Below, piece after piece: positions 26,089-35,018 of a DNA stretch of 64,000 nt; positions within the stretch are counted from its first letter, which is position 1; each line of letters begins with the position of its first letter. The stretch is taken from the NCBI RefSeq assembly GCF_001636695.1, contig NZ_LGEL01000018.1, positions 28,357 to 92,356 on the forward strand. The letters are read 5' to 3'. The stretch comes from Pedobacter panaciterrae. Its GTDB lineage: Bacteria; Bacteroidota; Bacteroidia; Sphingobacteriales; Sphingobacteriaceae. The position numbers were made by a program, and so were the translations under genes. Under the pieces are notes generated by a model that saw only the letters and a program-made list of their open reading frames with translations, searched no databases and was not told the DNA's origin.

Positions 26089-29082
26089 ATGAACCTTTAT
26101 CAAAAAATTAACAATCTTGTAGGATTCTTGCTTTTCCTTGTCGCAGGAGTTGTCTACTGGCTAACCATGGAGCCAACCGTAAGCTTTTGGGACTGCGGAG
26201 AATTCATTTCCGCAGCTGATAAATTGCAAGTTGGTCACCAACCAGGAGCTCCTTTATTTCTTATGATTGGAAAGCTATTTTCTTTACTAGCTGCTGGCGA
26301 TACAACAAAAATTGCTTACTGGATAAACTTTAGTTCTGCAATTTTCAGTGCTGCTACCGTCATGTTCCTGTATTGGACTATCACGCTCATAGCCAGCAAG
26401 CTATATAAACAGGAAAAAACTACCGCAGATATGCTTACTGTTATTGCTACAGGAGTAGTTGGTGCGTTGGCATTCACCTTTTCAGATACATTTTGGTTCT
26501 CAGCAGTTGAAGCTGAGGTATACTCACTTTCAATGCTATTTACAGCTTTGGTATTTTGGGCAATTTTAAAATGGGAAAGTCACACAGACGATCGCTGGTT
26601 GGTATTAATCGCATTTATAATTGGCCTGTCTATAGGCGTGCATTTATTAAGTTTGTTAGCCATTCCAGCTGTAGTATTGGTTTATTATTTTAAAAAAACA
26701 GCAAAACCTACCACCTTTGGTATCATTAAAGCAATAGGCGTAGCCGGGGTTATATGGGTTATAGTGCAGTTTGTTATCATCCAATATTTTGTATTGTTTG
26801 CTGCCAGGTTCGATATGTTCTTTGTTAATACATTAGGCATTGGATTTGGTTATGGCGCCATGGCATTCCTGCTACTTTTGGCAATCAGTATTACTTATGC
26901 CATCTACTATTCAATTAAGCACAAAAAATATAACCTTAACCTCAGCATGATATGCCTTACGTTTGTGCTGTTTGGCTTTAGCTCTTACTTTTTAATCATC
27001 ATAAGAGCAGATGCAAAACCAAGCCTAAACCTCTCTAATCCGGATAATGCTTTTGCACTATATGGTTATTTAGGACGTACAAATTATGGCCAAACACCAC
27101 TTTTATACGGGCAGACTTTTGACGCAAAACAAGTAAAAGGTACAGATACATACACCAAATACAGAAAGGGAAAAGATAAATACGAAGTTTCGGGAAAAGG
27201 ATTAGATATTGAATATGATAAGAATTTATGGTTTCCAAGGACATATAGTGATAAACCAGACCACGTAAACTTTTACAAGCAATGGCTAAATCTTGCCGAT
27301 GGGCAAACCCCTACTTTTGCACAAAACCTAAAATTCTTTGCCTCTTATCAGCTAGGATTTATGTATTGGCGCTATTTCTTCTGGAACTTTGTTGGTCGGC
27401 AAAATGACAATCAGGGTCAGGGAGGCTATGGTGAAGGAAACTGGATAACTGGAATTAAATCACTGGATGCTTTAAGATTAGGAAGCCAAAATAATCTACC
27501 ACCAACCATTGTCGACAATGAAGGGTTTAACAGATTTTACGGTTTACCTTTAATATTGGGCATTGCAGGTTTATTGTTTTTATACCGCAGGAACAGGAAT
27601 GACACTTTAGTAATTGCGACACTCTTCTTATTTACCGGTCTGGCCATTATTGTTTATTTAAACCAGGATCCGAAACAGGTAAGAGAAAGAGATTATGCTT
27701 ATGTGGGCTCTTTCTATGCCTTTGCTATTTTTATTGGTTTCGGTGTATTTGCTATCAGAGAATGGTTATCTCGTTTTAACGCACCTAAATTGAGTCTTAT
27801 CGTAGCTTCATTAGTCGGCTTATTGGCTGCTCCTGCAATCATGGGTTTTCAGGGTTGGGGAGACCATAATCGTTCAGGCAAAACAACTGCCTTAGACTGG
27901 GCAAAAAACTACCTTAACTCTTGCGCTCCAAATGCCATACTTTTTGTTACAGCAGATAACGACACTTTCCCTTTGTGGTATGCACAGGAAGTTGAAGGCA
28001 TCAGGACAGACATAAGGGTAGTAAACATCCAATATCTTTCTGATGATTCCTACATCAACCAAATGAAGTTAAAACTGCATAAATCGGCCCCATTGCCTGT
28101 TAAAATGCCAACCGAAAAATATGTAAATGGGGTTAGAGATTATATCTTTTATGATGATTACGGATTTAAGGATAGTGTGGAACTTAAAGATCTGATGGCG
28201 GTATTAACTTCTGACAATAAGGCTGATAAACTACCATTGTCCGACGGAAGTTTCGTGAATTTCCTACCTACCAAAAACTTTAAATTAACCGTTGATCCGG
28301 ATCAGCTGGTAAAAACAAATACTATTTCTGCTAAGGACAAAGACAAAATTACCACACAAATGGAGTGGAACTACAATAAGAATATCATGTATAAATTTGA
28401 TTTGGCTCTTTTTGATATCATTGCGAACAATAACTGGGAAAGGCCGATCTATTTTGAATCAAGTGTATCTGAAGATACTTATGCAGGCTTAGGCAAGTAT
28501 TTATATCTTGAAGGCTATTCACTGCGCTTATTGCCGTTTAAAATTGATCCTAATGACACCCGCGACAAACTTGAAAAGACTAATAGTGATGTGATGTATG
28601 ATAACCTGATGAATAAATTTGATTTTAAAGGATTTAAAACGGCTAAATACATTGATCCTGAAAGCAGAAGAGTTGCACAGGGCACATGGACCATTTCGAA
28701 TTCACTTACAACAAATCTTTATATCGAAGGAAAAATGACTCAGGCCCATAATATTTTAGTCAAAAGTCTTAAGGATATCCCTCTTAAAAATTATTCGATT
28801 GACGATACGCTAAACAGGTATCAGACTATACAAAATATGTATGCATTAAATGAAACCAAATCAGCAAATGCATTAACAAATGAAACATATGAGTTTATAA
28901 ATAAAGAGCTAAGTTATATTGCTTCTTTAGAGCCCAAATATTATAATTCCTATGGAAGAGATATTCAGGTAGGCATGTATGTTTTGAGCAACCTTCATAG
29001 AGTGGCTGCCGGCTATAAGCAAACTGATCTGAGTAATAAGATTGGTAAAAAGTTTGAAGAACTGCAAGCCAAGTTTAGTTAG
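26089..29082 (+). CDS. GT117 (DUF2723) multi-pass membrane glycosyltransferase
   Basis: Large inner-membrane protein of 997 residues. The N-terminal DUF2723 domain has about 10-12 hydrophobic helices in the first 560 residues. The family's conserved acidic loop WDCGEFISAADKLQVGHQPG (about residues 34-53) resembles the loop of protein O-mannosyltransferases of the GT-C fold. QDPKQVRERDYAYVGSFY (about 525) is also conserved. The remaining 430 residues are soluble, mixed alpha/beta, with helical repeats near the end. It is expected to use a polyprenyl-phosphate sugar; the mannosyltransferase at 1574 could make one. Acceptor unknown. It stands alone. Confidence 0.87.
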   Translation: MNLYQKINNLVGFLLFLVAGVVYWLTMEPTVSFWDCGEFISAADKLQVGHQPGAPLFLMIGKLFSLLAAGDTTKIAYWINFSSAIFSAATVMFLYWTITLIASKLYKQEKTTADMLTVIATGVVGALAFTFSDTFWFSAVEAEVYSLSMLFTALVFWAILKWESHTDDRWLVLIAFIIGLSIGVHLLSLLAIPAVVLVYYFKKTAKPTTFGIIKAIGVAGVIWVIVQFVIIQYFVLFAARFDMFFVNTLGIGFGYGAMAFLLLLAISITYAIYYSIKHKKYNLNLSMICLTFVLFGFSSYFLIIIRADAKPSLNLSNPDNAFALYGYLGRTNYGQTPLLYGQTFDAKQVKGTDTYTKYRKGKDKYEVSGKGLDIEYDKNLWFPRTYSDKPDHVNFYKQWLNLADGQTPTFAQNLKFFASYQLGFMYWRYFFWNFVGRQNDNQGQGGYGEGNWITGIKSLDALRLGSQNNLPPTIVDNEGFNRFYGLPLILGIAGLLFLYRRNRNDTLVIATLFLFTGLAIIVYLNQDPKQVRERDYAYVGSFYAFAIFIGFGVFAIREWLSRFNAPKLSLIVASLVGLLAAPAIMGFQGWGDHNRSGKTTALDWAKNYLNSCAPNAILFVTADNDTFPLWYAQEVEGIRTDIRVVNIQYLSDDSYINQMKLKLHKSAPLPVKMPTEKYVNGVRDYIFYDDYGFKDSVELKDLMAVLTSDNKADKLPLSDGSFVNFLPTKNFKLTVDPDQLVKTNTISAKDKDKITTQMEWNYNKNIMYKFDLALFDIIANNNWERPIYFESSVSEDTYAGLGKYLYLEGYSLRLLPFKIDPNDTRDKLEKTNSDVMYDNLMNKFDFKGFKTAKYIDPESRRVAQGTWTISNSLTTNLYIEGKMTQAHNILVKSLKDIPLKNYSIDDTLNRYQTIQNMYALNETKSANALTNETYEFINKELSYIASLEPKYYNSYGRDIQVGMYVLSNLHRVAAGYKQTDLSNKIGKKFEELQAKFS

Positions 29083-29146
29083 GGCATTAGTTTAGGTAGG
29101 GGACTTTAGTTTAGTTAGTATTTTCTTTCAACACTATAGTTCACTT

Positions 29147-29217
29147 CGTCATCTCGACGATAGGAGAGATCTCTTGGATTGCACAGACAAGAGATCTCTC
29201 CTATCGTCGAGATGACG
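29147..29217. repeat. Dispersed palindromic element, short-loop copy
   Basis: Perfect 30-nt arms (29147-29176, 29188-29217) with an 11-nt loop, between convergent genes. The conserved long-loop sequence is missing, so this is a loop-deleted variant. Confidence 0.93.
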
Positions 29218-29306
29218 ACGGTGATTCACATGACGACAATGATTCTCACATGATGACAGTGATTCAAATATGACAACGGCATTCACATGACGACGGTGAT
29301 TCTCAG
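29212..29306. repeat. Five-unit tandem array growing from the palindrome's right edge
   Basis: Five diverged units of 17-20 bp based on ATGACGACGGTGATTCAC, starting at 29212, 29230, 29250, 29270 and 29287. The first unit begins inside the right arm of the adjacent palindrome (its GATGACG end). Confidence 0.82.
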
Positions 29307-29341
29307 ATATCGAAATCCTGAAAAACAGAGTACCAGAAAAC

Positions 29342-29376
29342 AAAAAGAGGGGCATTTTAACAATGCCCCTCTTTTT
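29342..29376 (-). terminator. Intrinsic terminator after peroxiredoxin gene
   Basis: Perfect 15-bp stem (AAAAAGAGGGGCATT / AATGCCCCTCTTTTT), 5-nt loop, T-rich on either strand. It starts 15 bp past the peroxiredoxin stop and could also stop readthrough from the GT117 gene. Confidence 0.88.
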
Positions 29377-29391
29377 GTTTATACTTTTCGC

Positions 29392-30027
29392 TTACTTATT
29401 AGGTTGTGGTGTAGTTCTTAAATAAGGCTTAATTACTTTATGTCCCTTAGGGAATCTTGCAGGAATATCTTCTGTTTTAATGCTGTTCATTACAACAACA
29501 TCTTGTCCGTCTTCCCAATCTGCCGGGGTTGCAACGCTATAGTTAGCTGTAAGTTGTAATGAATCGATTACCCTTAATACTTCATTAAAGTTACGCCCTG
29601 TAGAAGCAGGATACGTCAACATTAATTTAACCTTTTTATCAGGAGAAATTACAAACAATGAACGTACAGTTAAGGTTTCTGATGCATTTGGATGGATCAT
29701 ATCATACAGATCAGCAATTTTTTTATCCTCATCTGCAATAATAGGAAACTCTACATTTGTATTTTGAGTTTCATTGATGTCTTTAATCCAGCCTTTATGA
29801 GACTCCGCAGAATCAACGCTAAGCGCTAATACTTTAACATTTCTTTTTTCGAATTCTCCTTTTAAAGCTGCAGTACGACCAAGTTCTGTAGTACATACCG
29901 GGGTGTAATCTGCAGGGTGAGAAAATAAAACTCCCCAGCTATCTCCAAGGAAATCATAAAAATCGATATTGCCAATAGAAGTTTCTGCCTTAAAATTGGG
30001 AGCTGCGTCCCCTATTCTTAAACTCAT
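29392..30027 (-). CDS. 1-Cys peroxiredoxin (Prx6/AhpC-TSA family)
   Basis: Thiol peroxidase that reduces hydrogen peroxide and organic peroxides. The peroxidatic cysteine is C45 in HPADYTPVCTTELG, with the Prx6-type Arg in the TVRSLFVISPDKK region. It is the only cysteine in the 211-residue chain, so this is a 1-Cys enzyme needing an external thiol. The C-terminal extension (VMNSIKTEDIPARFPKGH) is the usual Prx6 dimer tail. It is a single minus-strand gene with its own strong terminator; Dps at 12214 and the ferritin-like pair at 58-60 kb would be functional relatives in oxidative stress. Confidence 0.94.
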   Translation of the reverse strand: MSLRIGDAAPNFKAETSIGNIDFYDFLGDSWGVLFSHPADYTPVCTTELGRTAALKGEFEKRNVKVLALSVDSAESHKGWIKDINETQNTNVEFPIIADEDKKIADLYDMIHPNASETLTVRSLFVISPDKKVKLMLTYPASTGRNFNEVLRVIDSLQLTANYSVATPADWEDGQDVVVMNSIKTEDIPARFPKGHKVIKPYLRTTPQPNK

Positions 30028-30099
30028 AATTATATATTTTTAGTAGTAAATAACAATGTTTAAAAGTAATTATTAATGTCTACAAGTTAAGTATACTAT

Positions 30100-31026
30100 T
30101 TAAAATAATTCTCCTGTTTTTGTAATAAAATTAATTTCAGGAATCTTACTTCCCAAGTGTTTATTAAACTGTTTAATGGTATAATCGGCAAGAATGGGGG
30201 TATCCTTTTCATCATGCTGATGAAGAAAGAAATAGACTTTTTCCAGTCCCCGATCCAACCAATTTTTAATTCTTACCACCCAATCATCAATCCTCGCAAA
30301 ATCAGAATCCTGGTGGGCCGATCCATTTCCAACAAAACGAATAAATATTTCTGGTATGGTTAGTTCCATATGTACACAGTCTCTCCTACCACTAGCATCT
30401 GTTATTACCGCGCCCTTATTTAGATTAGCGAACATAGCAAACACCTGGTTCCTGTTTGTCTCGTCCAAAAACCATCCCTCGTGCCTTAACTCTACAAAAA
30501 CACAAAGATCAGTGGGCAGATATTTCAGATACTCTTCTAAAACAGGAAGGCTTTTAGGGGTAAAGTTATCTCCAAGTTGTAAAAAACAAGGCCCCAGGAA
30601 CTGGCCAAATTCGGAAATGCTTGCCAAAAAAAGATCCGTTGGCACTTCTGCATCTTTAAGCCTTTTAATATGGCTGATTGTTCTTGAAAATTTAGGGCAG
30701 AAAATAAAACTGTTACTGGAATTGTCTTCAGCTTTAGCTTTCCATTTCTTAATCAGTTCTGCATTGGGAATACTGTAAAAAACTGCATTAAGCTCAATTG
30801 AATTAAAATGCTTTACATATTGGTCCAGGAAGTCGGCTTCTTTAGTCTTTGGCGGATAAATCATATTAAGCCATTCTTTTCTACCCCATTTGGCACAGCC
30901 AACGTAAAACTCAGGGTTTTTAGCCGGTTTACCCTTTGATAATGTTTTTGAAGTCTGTAAACCATCTTGCGGCAATGTAAAGTCTACATCTTTTATCTGG
31001 CTGTCTGCTACCTTTCCGAAATCCAT
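30100..31026 (-). CDS. DUF72 (YecE) family TIM-barrel protein
   Basis: Cytoplasmic DUF72 protein of 308 residues. The domain starts near residue 40 with FYVGCAKWGRKEWLNMIYPP and continues with FNSIELNAVFYSIPNAELI, FCPKFSRTISHIKRLKD, and GPCFLQLGDNFTP. VELRHEGWF (about 196) is a well-conserved strand. The structure is a TIM barrel resembling sugar- or metal-dependent nucleases, but function remains unknown. An N-terminal extension of about 35 residues precedes the domain, and an ATG start is used. Confidence 0.87.
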   Translation of the reverse strand: MDFGKVADSQIKDVDFTLPQDGLQTSKTLSKGKPAKNPEFYVGCAKWGRKEWLNMIYPPKTKEADFLDQYVKHFNSIELNAVFYSIPNAELIKKWKAKAEDNSSNSFIFCPKFSRTISHIKRLKDAEVPTDLFLASISEFGQFLGPCFLQLGDNFTPKSLPVLEEYLKYLPTDLCVFVELRHEGWFLDETNRNQVFAMFANLNKGAVITDASGRRDCVHMELTIPEIFIRFVGNGSAHQDSDFARIDDWVVRIKNWLDRGLEKVYFFLHQHDEKDTPILADYTIKQFNKHLGSKIPEINFITKTGELF

Positions 31027-31194
31027 ATTTAAAGTTTATATAAAATAAAACCAAGAAGTCTGATTAAAGTTTGTCTGTAATTTCTTTGGTTCTTGTCGTT
31101 TTCTGTAGTTTTTAATTAACCTTAAAAGTAACTTAATTACCTAAGTATTTTTAGTTTACTTCATTTTCAGAGCTTAGTTTGTTTTTAAATCTCT

Positions 31195-31288
31195 CGTCAT
31201 CTCGACGAAGGAGAGATCTCCTGATCATAAAAAGCAACTCCAAAGCAAATTGGCATAATCAAGAGATCTCTTCTTCGTCGAGATGACG
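31195..31288. repeat. Dispersed palindromic element, long-loop copy
   Basis: Outer arms CGTCATCTCGACGAAG and CTTCGTCGAGATGACG match exactly, with a few changes nearer the core. The loop ends AGCAAATTGGCATAATC as in the 9921 copy. It lies between two minus-strand genes. The rest of the 31027-31342 stretch is AT-rich with nothing recognisable. Confidence 0.9.
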
Positions 31289-31342
31289 AGAGCACTAACT
31301 GCATTGATAATTCTTCGTAATGAGTATGTTGGCCGATGCACC

Positions 31343-31389
31343 AAAAAGAAAGAGCCTGTATCAAAAAATGATACAGGCTCTTTCTTTTT
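31343..31389 (-). terminator. Long intrinsic terminator after the sigma/protease operon
   Basis: Stem AAGAAAGAGCCTGTATCA / TGATACAGGCTCTTTCTT with a 5-nt A loop, flanked by A and T runs; it starts 12 bp past the protease stop. Confidence 0.88.
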
Positions 31390-31400
31390 ATATGATGCTA

Positions 31401-32492
31401 TTAGTTATAACCTTTTACCATGAAAACATATTCCTGAATTTTAGACACCTGTTTTGATGGTTCTAATTTATAAAGCTGATTCTTTCTAACAGAAGATATC
31501 TTTCCAACTACAGAGTCTTGCGGAATAGAACTTAATGCTTCCTGCAGGAACTTTGCTTTAACAGCAAAGGTTGCTCCGTCAGTATAACTCTCTTTAGCAT
31601 TAATTATACCTATTACATTGCCGCTATTATCTAGCAATGGACCACCACTATTACCTGGATTAACATCAATAGCTACCTGATACGCTAAAGTATCGCCATT
31701 AAAACCACTTTGTGAGCTTAAATATCCCTTTCCGAATACAATATCATCTTTAGGATAACCAAGTGTATAAACAGATTCTCCCATTCCAACTTTCACTTTT
31801 TTCAAAGAATAAGGTAAAGAACCAAATGAGAAATCTTTATCAATGATTTTTAGAATTGCAATGTCGTTAGCAGGGTCTTTATAGGTAATATCTACTTTAT
31901 AAAGATCGCCTTTATTATTTTGTACGTAAACAGTATCCGATTTTTCGATTACATGATAACTTGTTAAAATGTATCCGTTAGAAGAAATAGCAAACCCAGT
32001 ACCTCCAAATTTCACAGGTTTAACCGGAACCTTTGAGTCCTGACTTGATTTTTTCACATCTCTGATCAGGTTATTGGTAGAGCTTTTAAGCTTACTAAGC
32101 TCAGCACTCATTTGTTTATAGCTACCTGTTTGCTCCGTAGTTTGTTGTATTGAATAAACTGTAACAACTGTTAATAATATGAAAGAGGCGGCCACAGCGA
32201 TTGCTGATTTATTTTTACGCCACATATTAACAATAAACGAAGGATGAGGCCCAAGCTTTCTGCTTAATGCATCAACATCAATCTGATCATGTGCATGGTC
32301 CATCTTGTTTTTCAAGTCAAGATTTGAGGCATAATCCTTTAGCGAATCCAGAAAAACCTTATGTGCTACAACTTTATGATCAACAGTTGGATCATTTAAG
32401 CGTAATTGCTCAAAAGCGGCGGCTTCTGTTTCTGAAAGTTTACCATTAAGATAATCTTCAATTATACCCTCTAACTCTATTTCGTTCCTCAT
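31401..32492 (-). CDS. Anti-sigma-like membrane protein fused to a trypsin-like serine protease
   Basis: A 363-residue single-span membrane protein. Residues 1-60 resemble Bacteroidota anti-sigma N-termini (IIEDYLNGKLSETEAAAFEQ, then LNDPTVDHKV) without a zinc HxxxCxxC motif. One membrane helix spans about 96-115. The extracytoplasmic part is an S1C/DegP-like protease with a complete triad: H180 in LTSYHVIE, D210 in NDIAIL and S282 in VNPGNSGGPL. No PDZ domain follows. Its start is 1 bp from the stop of the sigma gene just upstream, so the two are coupled. Likely role: bind the sigma factor inside while the protease senses or cuts something outside. Family and topology are seen; the control role is inferred. 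Confidence 0.85.
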   Translation of the reverse strand: MRNEIELEGIIEDYLNGKLSETEAAAFEQLRLNDPTVDHKVVAHKVFLDSLKDYASNLDLKNKMDHAHDQIDVDALSRKLGPHPSFIVNMWRKNKSAIAVAASFILLTVVTVYSIQQTTEQTGSYKQMSAELSKLKSSTNNLIRDVKKSSQDSKVPVKPVKFGGTGFAISSNGYILTSYHVIEKSDTVYVQNNKGDLYKVDITYKDPANDIAILKIIDKDFSFGSLPYSLKKVKVGMGESVYTLGYPKDDIVFGKGYLSSQSGFNGDTLAYQVAIDVNPGNSGGPLLDNSGNVIGIINAKESYTDGATFAVKAKFLQEALSSIPQDSVVGKISSVRKNQLYKLEPSKQVSKIQEYVFMVKGYN

Positions 32493-32493
32493 A

Positions 32494-33060
32494 TCACGAT
32501 TGAAAAAATAATTTCTTTAACCTTTGCAAGCACTTATATTTTTGTGTTTTTGCGTTATCGGTATTTGTGTACCCAAACTTTTCACAAATTTCCTGCATGG
32601 AAAGGTTGTTAATATAAAAATCCTGAATAATGGTTTTGCAGGGTTCACCTAAATGGACGAGCGCTTCTTGCATTTTATCAAACTGCTTATCCTTCTCTTC
32701 ATGTTGTTCAACATCCTCTTCTATTGATAATACATCTTCAAAGTCGGCGATGTTATTGGTTTTCTTGCTTTGCTGTGCTAACTTCTTTAACCAAATACGT
32801 CTGCAAACTGAGTATATATACGTTTTTAGTTTGCTGCTTAACTCGAAATCTCCGCTCTTAATTTTATTATATAAAACAATTATGCCTTCCTGATACACAT
32901 CTTTTGCATCATCTTCATCACCGTTATTATTTAAGATAAACTGTAAAATCATCGGAAAATACCCCGTATACAATTTATTTAGCGCTTCTTCTGAGTTATT
33001 TAAGACCCCTAAAACTACCTCTCTATCTGTTGGAACTGAACTGCTTAACTTATTACTCAC
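32494..33060 (-). CDS. ECF-type RNA polymerase sigma factor
   Basis: About 188 residues with sigma region 2 (DAKDVYQEGIIVLYNKI and LKTYIYSVCRRIWLKKL, about 52-96) and region 4 (IQDFYINNLSMQEICEKFGY, about 141-160, then a basic recognition helix KTQKYKCLQRLKKLF). An acidic linker (EEDVEQHEEKDKQ) separates them. No ATG is available: TTG at 33063 and GTG at 33060 are the only starts before an in-frame stop, and GTG (MSNKLSS) is preferred. The gene is followed by the protease/anti-sigma gene at 1 bp distance. The upstream region holds a minus-strand GGTAACCC motif. Confidence 0.88.
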   Translation of the reverse strand: MSNKLSSSVPTDREVVLGVLNNSEEALNKLYTGYFPMILQFILNNNGDEDDAKDVYQEGIIVLYNKIKSGDFELSSKLKTYIYSVCRRIWLKKLAQQSKKTNNIADFEDVLSIEEDVEQHEEKDKQFDKMQEALVHLGEPCKTIIQDFYINNLSMQEICEKFGYTNTDNAKTQKYKCLQRLKKLFFQS

Positions 33061-33083
33061 CAATTAATACATTTAAACGTGAA

Positions 33084-33209
33084 TGGTAACCCAATGATAA
33101 CAAAAAAAATTACTTTTTTTATTTCTTCCCTTAATACGGTGCTGATAATTATAGTAACCCTTCCTCCTTTTAAAATATTTTTTATTTTTTTTTAATTAGG
33201 TGGGTTACC
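33084..33209. promoter_or_regulatory. Three GGTAACCC-like motifs between sigma gene and small lipoprotein gene
   Basis: TGGTAACCC at 33084-33092 (+), AGTAACCC at 33153-33160 (+), and GGGTTACC at 33202-33209, which is GGTAACCC on the minus strand. Many ECF sigma -35 elements hold an AAC core, so these may be self-regulated promoters: the minus copy facing the sigma gene, the plus copies facing the lipoprotein gene. Binding is inference; the motif recurrence is seen. Confidence 0.45.
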
Positions 33210-33267
33210 TTTTAGACTTTACTGTATTAATCTGTAAAATTAATTAATTATTTAAAATAGAATTAGA

Positions 33268-33480
33268 ATGAAAAACGCATTTAAATTTGGCTTTTTAGCT
33301 TTAGCAATCTCTTTATCAGTAGCAGCTTGTAACTCTGAGAAAAAAGGTGAGTCTACAGATACTACTGTAACTGACTCTTCTACTATCGTTACTCAAGTTG
33401 ATACTAACGTAACTGATTCAGCTGTAAAAGATACTACTGTAACTACTACAACTACTGCTACTGACTCAGCTAAACACTAG
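33268..33480 (+). CDS. Small Thr/Asp-rich lipoprotein
   Basis: A 70-residue prolipoprotein. The signal MKNAFKFGFLALAISLSVAAC has lipobox SVAAC. The mature part of about 50 residues is almost only Thr, Asp, Val, Ser and Ala (for example DTTVTDSSTIVTQVDTNVTD), with no fold expected. It lies divergent to the sigma/protease operon and is closed by a strong terminator, so it makes a short, probably abundant message. It could be a target of the adjacent sigma factor. Function unknown. Confidence 0.8.
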   Translation: MKNAFKFGFLALAISLSVAACNSEKKGESTDTTVTDSSTIVTQVDTNVTDSAVKDTTVTTTTTATDSAKH

Positions 33481-33497
33481 TCATTATTTAACTAGAT

Positions 33498-33530
33498 AAA
33501 AAAGGCTTTGGAGATTCCAAAGCCTTTTTT
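33498..33530 (+). terminator. Intrinsic terminator after small lipoprotein gene
   Basis: Perfect stem AAAAAAGGCTTTGG / CCAAAGCCTTTTTT with a 5-nt loop, 17 bp past the stop codon. Confidence 0.93.
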
Positions 33531-33587
33531 GTTCTCCATAGTTTCGCTTTTCAGCAAACCCTACTTCATTAAAAGGCTAATAAATGC

Positions 33588-33595
33588 TACATTTG
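33588..33595 (+). promoter_or_regulatory. -7 box upstream of purB
   Basis: TACATTTG matches TAnnTTTG exactly and lies 23 bp before the purB ATG, giving a very short 5' UTR. No clear -33 TTG at the proper distance. Confidence 0.45.
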
Positions 33596-33618
33596 CGCTT
33601 GTAAAATAAGTCAAATTC

Positions 33619-34965
33619 ATGAATTTATCTCCTCTTCAAGCTATTTCTCCAGTTGATGGTCGTTATAGAAACACTACACAAAGCCTTTCTAAATATTTTT
33701 CAGAATCAGCATTAATAAAATATAGAGTATTTGTAGAAATTGAATACTTTATTGCACTTTGTGAAACTGGCCTGCCTGGTTTAAAAGAATTCGATAAATC
33801 TATATACAGTAAACTACGTTTAATTCACGAGCAGTTTGATGATAGTCATGCTCAGGAAATTAAAGACACTGAAAAGATTACCAATCATGATGTTAAAGCT
33901 GTTGAATACTTTATAAAAAAACAATTTGATCAATTAGGTCTGGAAGCTTATAAAGAATTTATCCATTTCGGATTAACATCTCAGGATATTAACAATACAG
34001 CCATACCTTATACCATTAAGCTAGCTTTAAATGAGGTTTACTATCCTCAAATTGCTGAGCTAATCGCTAAAATAAAAAGTTTAGCTACTGAATGGAAAGA
34101 TGTGCCTTTACTTGCACATACACATGGTCAACCTGCCTCTCCTACTAAACTTGGCAAAGAGTTCATGGTATTTGCAGAGCGCTTAGAAATTCAGCTAAAT
34201 AGCTTAAAAAACATCCCTAACAGTGCAAAATTTGGCGGTGCAACAGGTAACTTTAATGCTCACCACATTGCTTACCCCGGCGTAAACTGGGTAGATTTCT
34301 CAAACAATTTTGTGAATGAGATATTGGGCCTTTCACGCGCTCAGTATACCACTCAAATTGAACATTATGATCAGTTTGCTGCACAATGTGATGCTTTAAA
34401 AAGAATAAACAACATCATTATTGATCTTGACAGAGACATTTGGGCATACATTTCTAAAAACTACTTTAAACAAAAAATTAAAGAAGGCGAAGTTGGTTCT
34501 TCTGCCATGCCTCACAAAGTAAACCCTATTGATTTTGAAAACGCAGAAGGTAATGCAGGTATAGCAAATGCTTTATTTGAGTTTTTTGCTGCTAAATTGC
34601 CAATTTCACGTTTACAGAGAGATCTTACAGATTCTACAGTACTTAGAAATGTAGGTGTTCCTCTTGCTCATACTACAATAGCTATTGCATCTACACTAAA
34701 AGGCTTAAATAAATTATTACTGAACAATGAGGCTATTGATGCTGACCTTGAAAACAACTGGGCAGTAGTTGCCGAAGCAATTCAAACAGTGCTTAGAAGA
34801 GAGGCTTACCCTAATCCATACGAAGCGCTTAAAGACCTTACACGTACCAATCAGAAGATTACTGCTGATACCATGGCAAACTTTATTGATGGCTTAAATG
34901 TAAATGATCAGATTAAACAGGAATTAAAGAAAATAACTCCATTTAACTACACTGGCGTATTTTAG
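33619..34965 (+). CDS. purB: Adenylosuccinate lyase
   Basis: Catalyses two purine steps: SAICAR to AICAR and adenylosuccinate to AMP, both releasing fumarate. The superfamily signature GSSAMPHKVNPIDFENAEGN lies near residues 294-313, with the catalytic serine in the preceding mobile loop. HDVKAVEYFIK (about 93), FGLTSQDINNTA (about 117) and THGQPASPTKLGKE (about 172, catalytic His) complete the active site. The 448-aa length and ISPVDGRYRN N-terminus are those of the E. coli PurB-like form. A -7 box is just upstream; the gene stands alone. Confidence 0.97.
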   Translation: MNLSPLQAISPVDGRYRNTTQSLSKYFSESALIKYRVFVEIEYFIALCETGLPGLKEFDKSIYSKLRLIHEQFDDSHAQEIKDTEKITNHDVKAVEYFIKKQFDQLGLEAYKEFIHFGLTSQDINNTAIPYTIKLALNEVYYPQIAELIAKIKSLATEWKDVPLLAHTHGQPASPTKLGKEFMVFAERLEIQLNSLKNIPNSAKFGGATGNFNAHHIAYPGVNWVDFSNNFVNEILGLSRAQYTTQIEHYDQFAAQCDALKRINNIIIDLDRDIWAYISKNYFKQKIKEGEVGSSAMPHKVNPIDFENAEGNAGIANALFEFFAAKLPISRLQRDLTDSTVLRNVGVPLAHTTIAIASTLKGLNKLLLNNEAIDADLENNWAVVAEAIQTVLRREAYPNPYEALKDLTRTNQKITADTMANFIDGLNVNDQIKQELKKITPFNYTGVF

Positions 34966-35018
34966 ATATAATGACCTAAAACAGACATCGATACCTTAAA
35001 TTGCACCGACGAATTATT

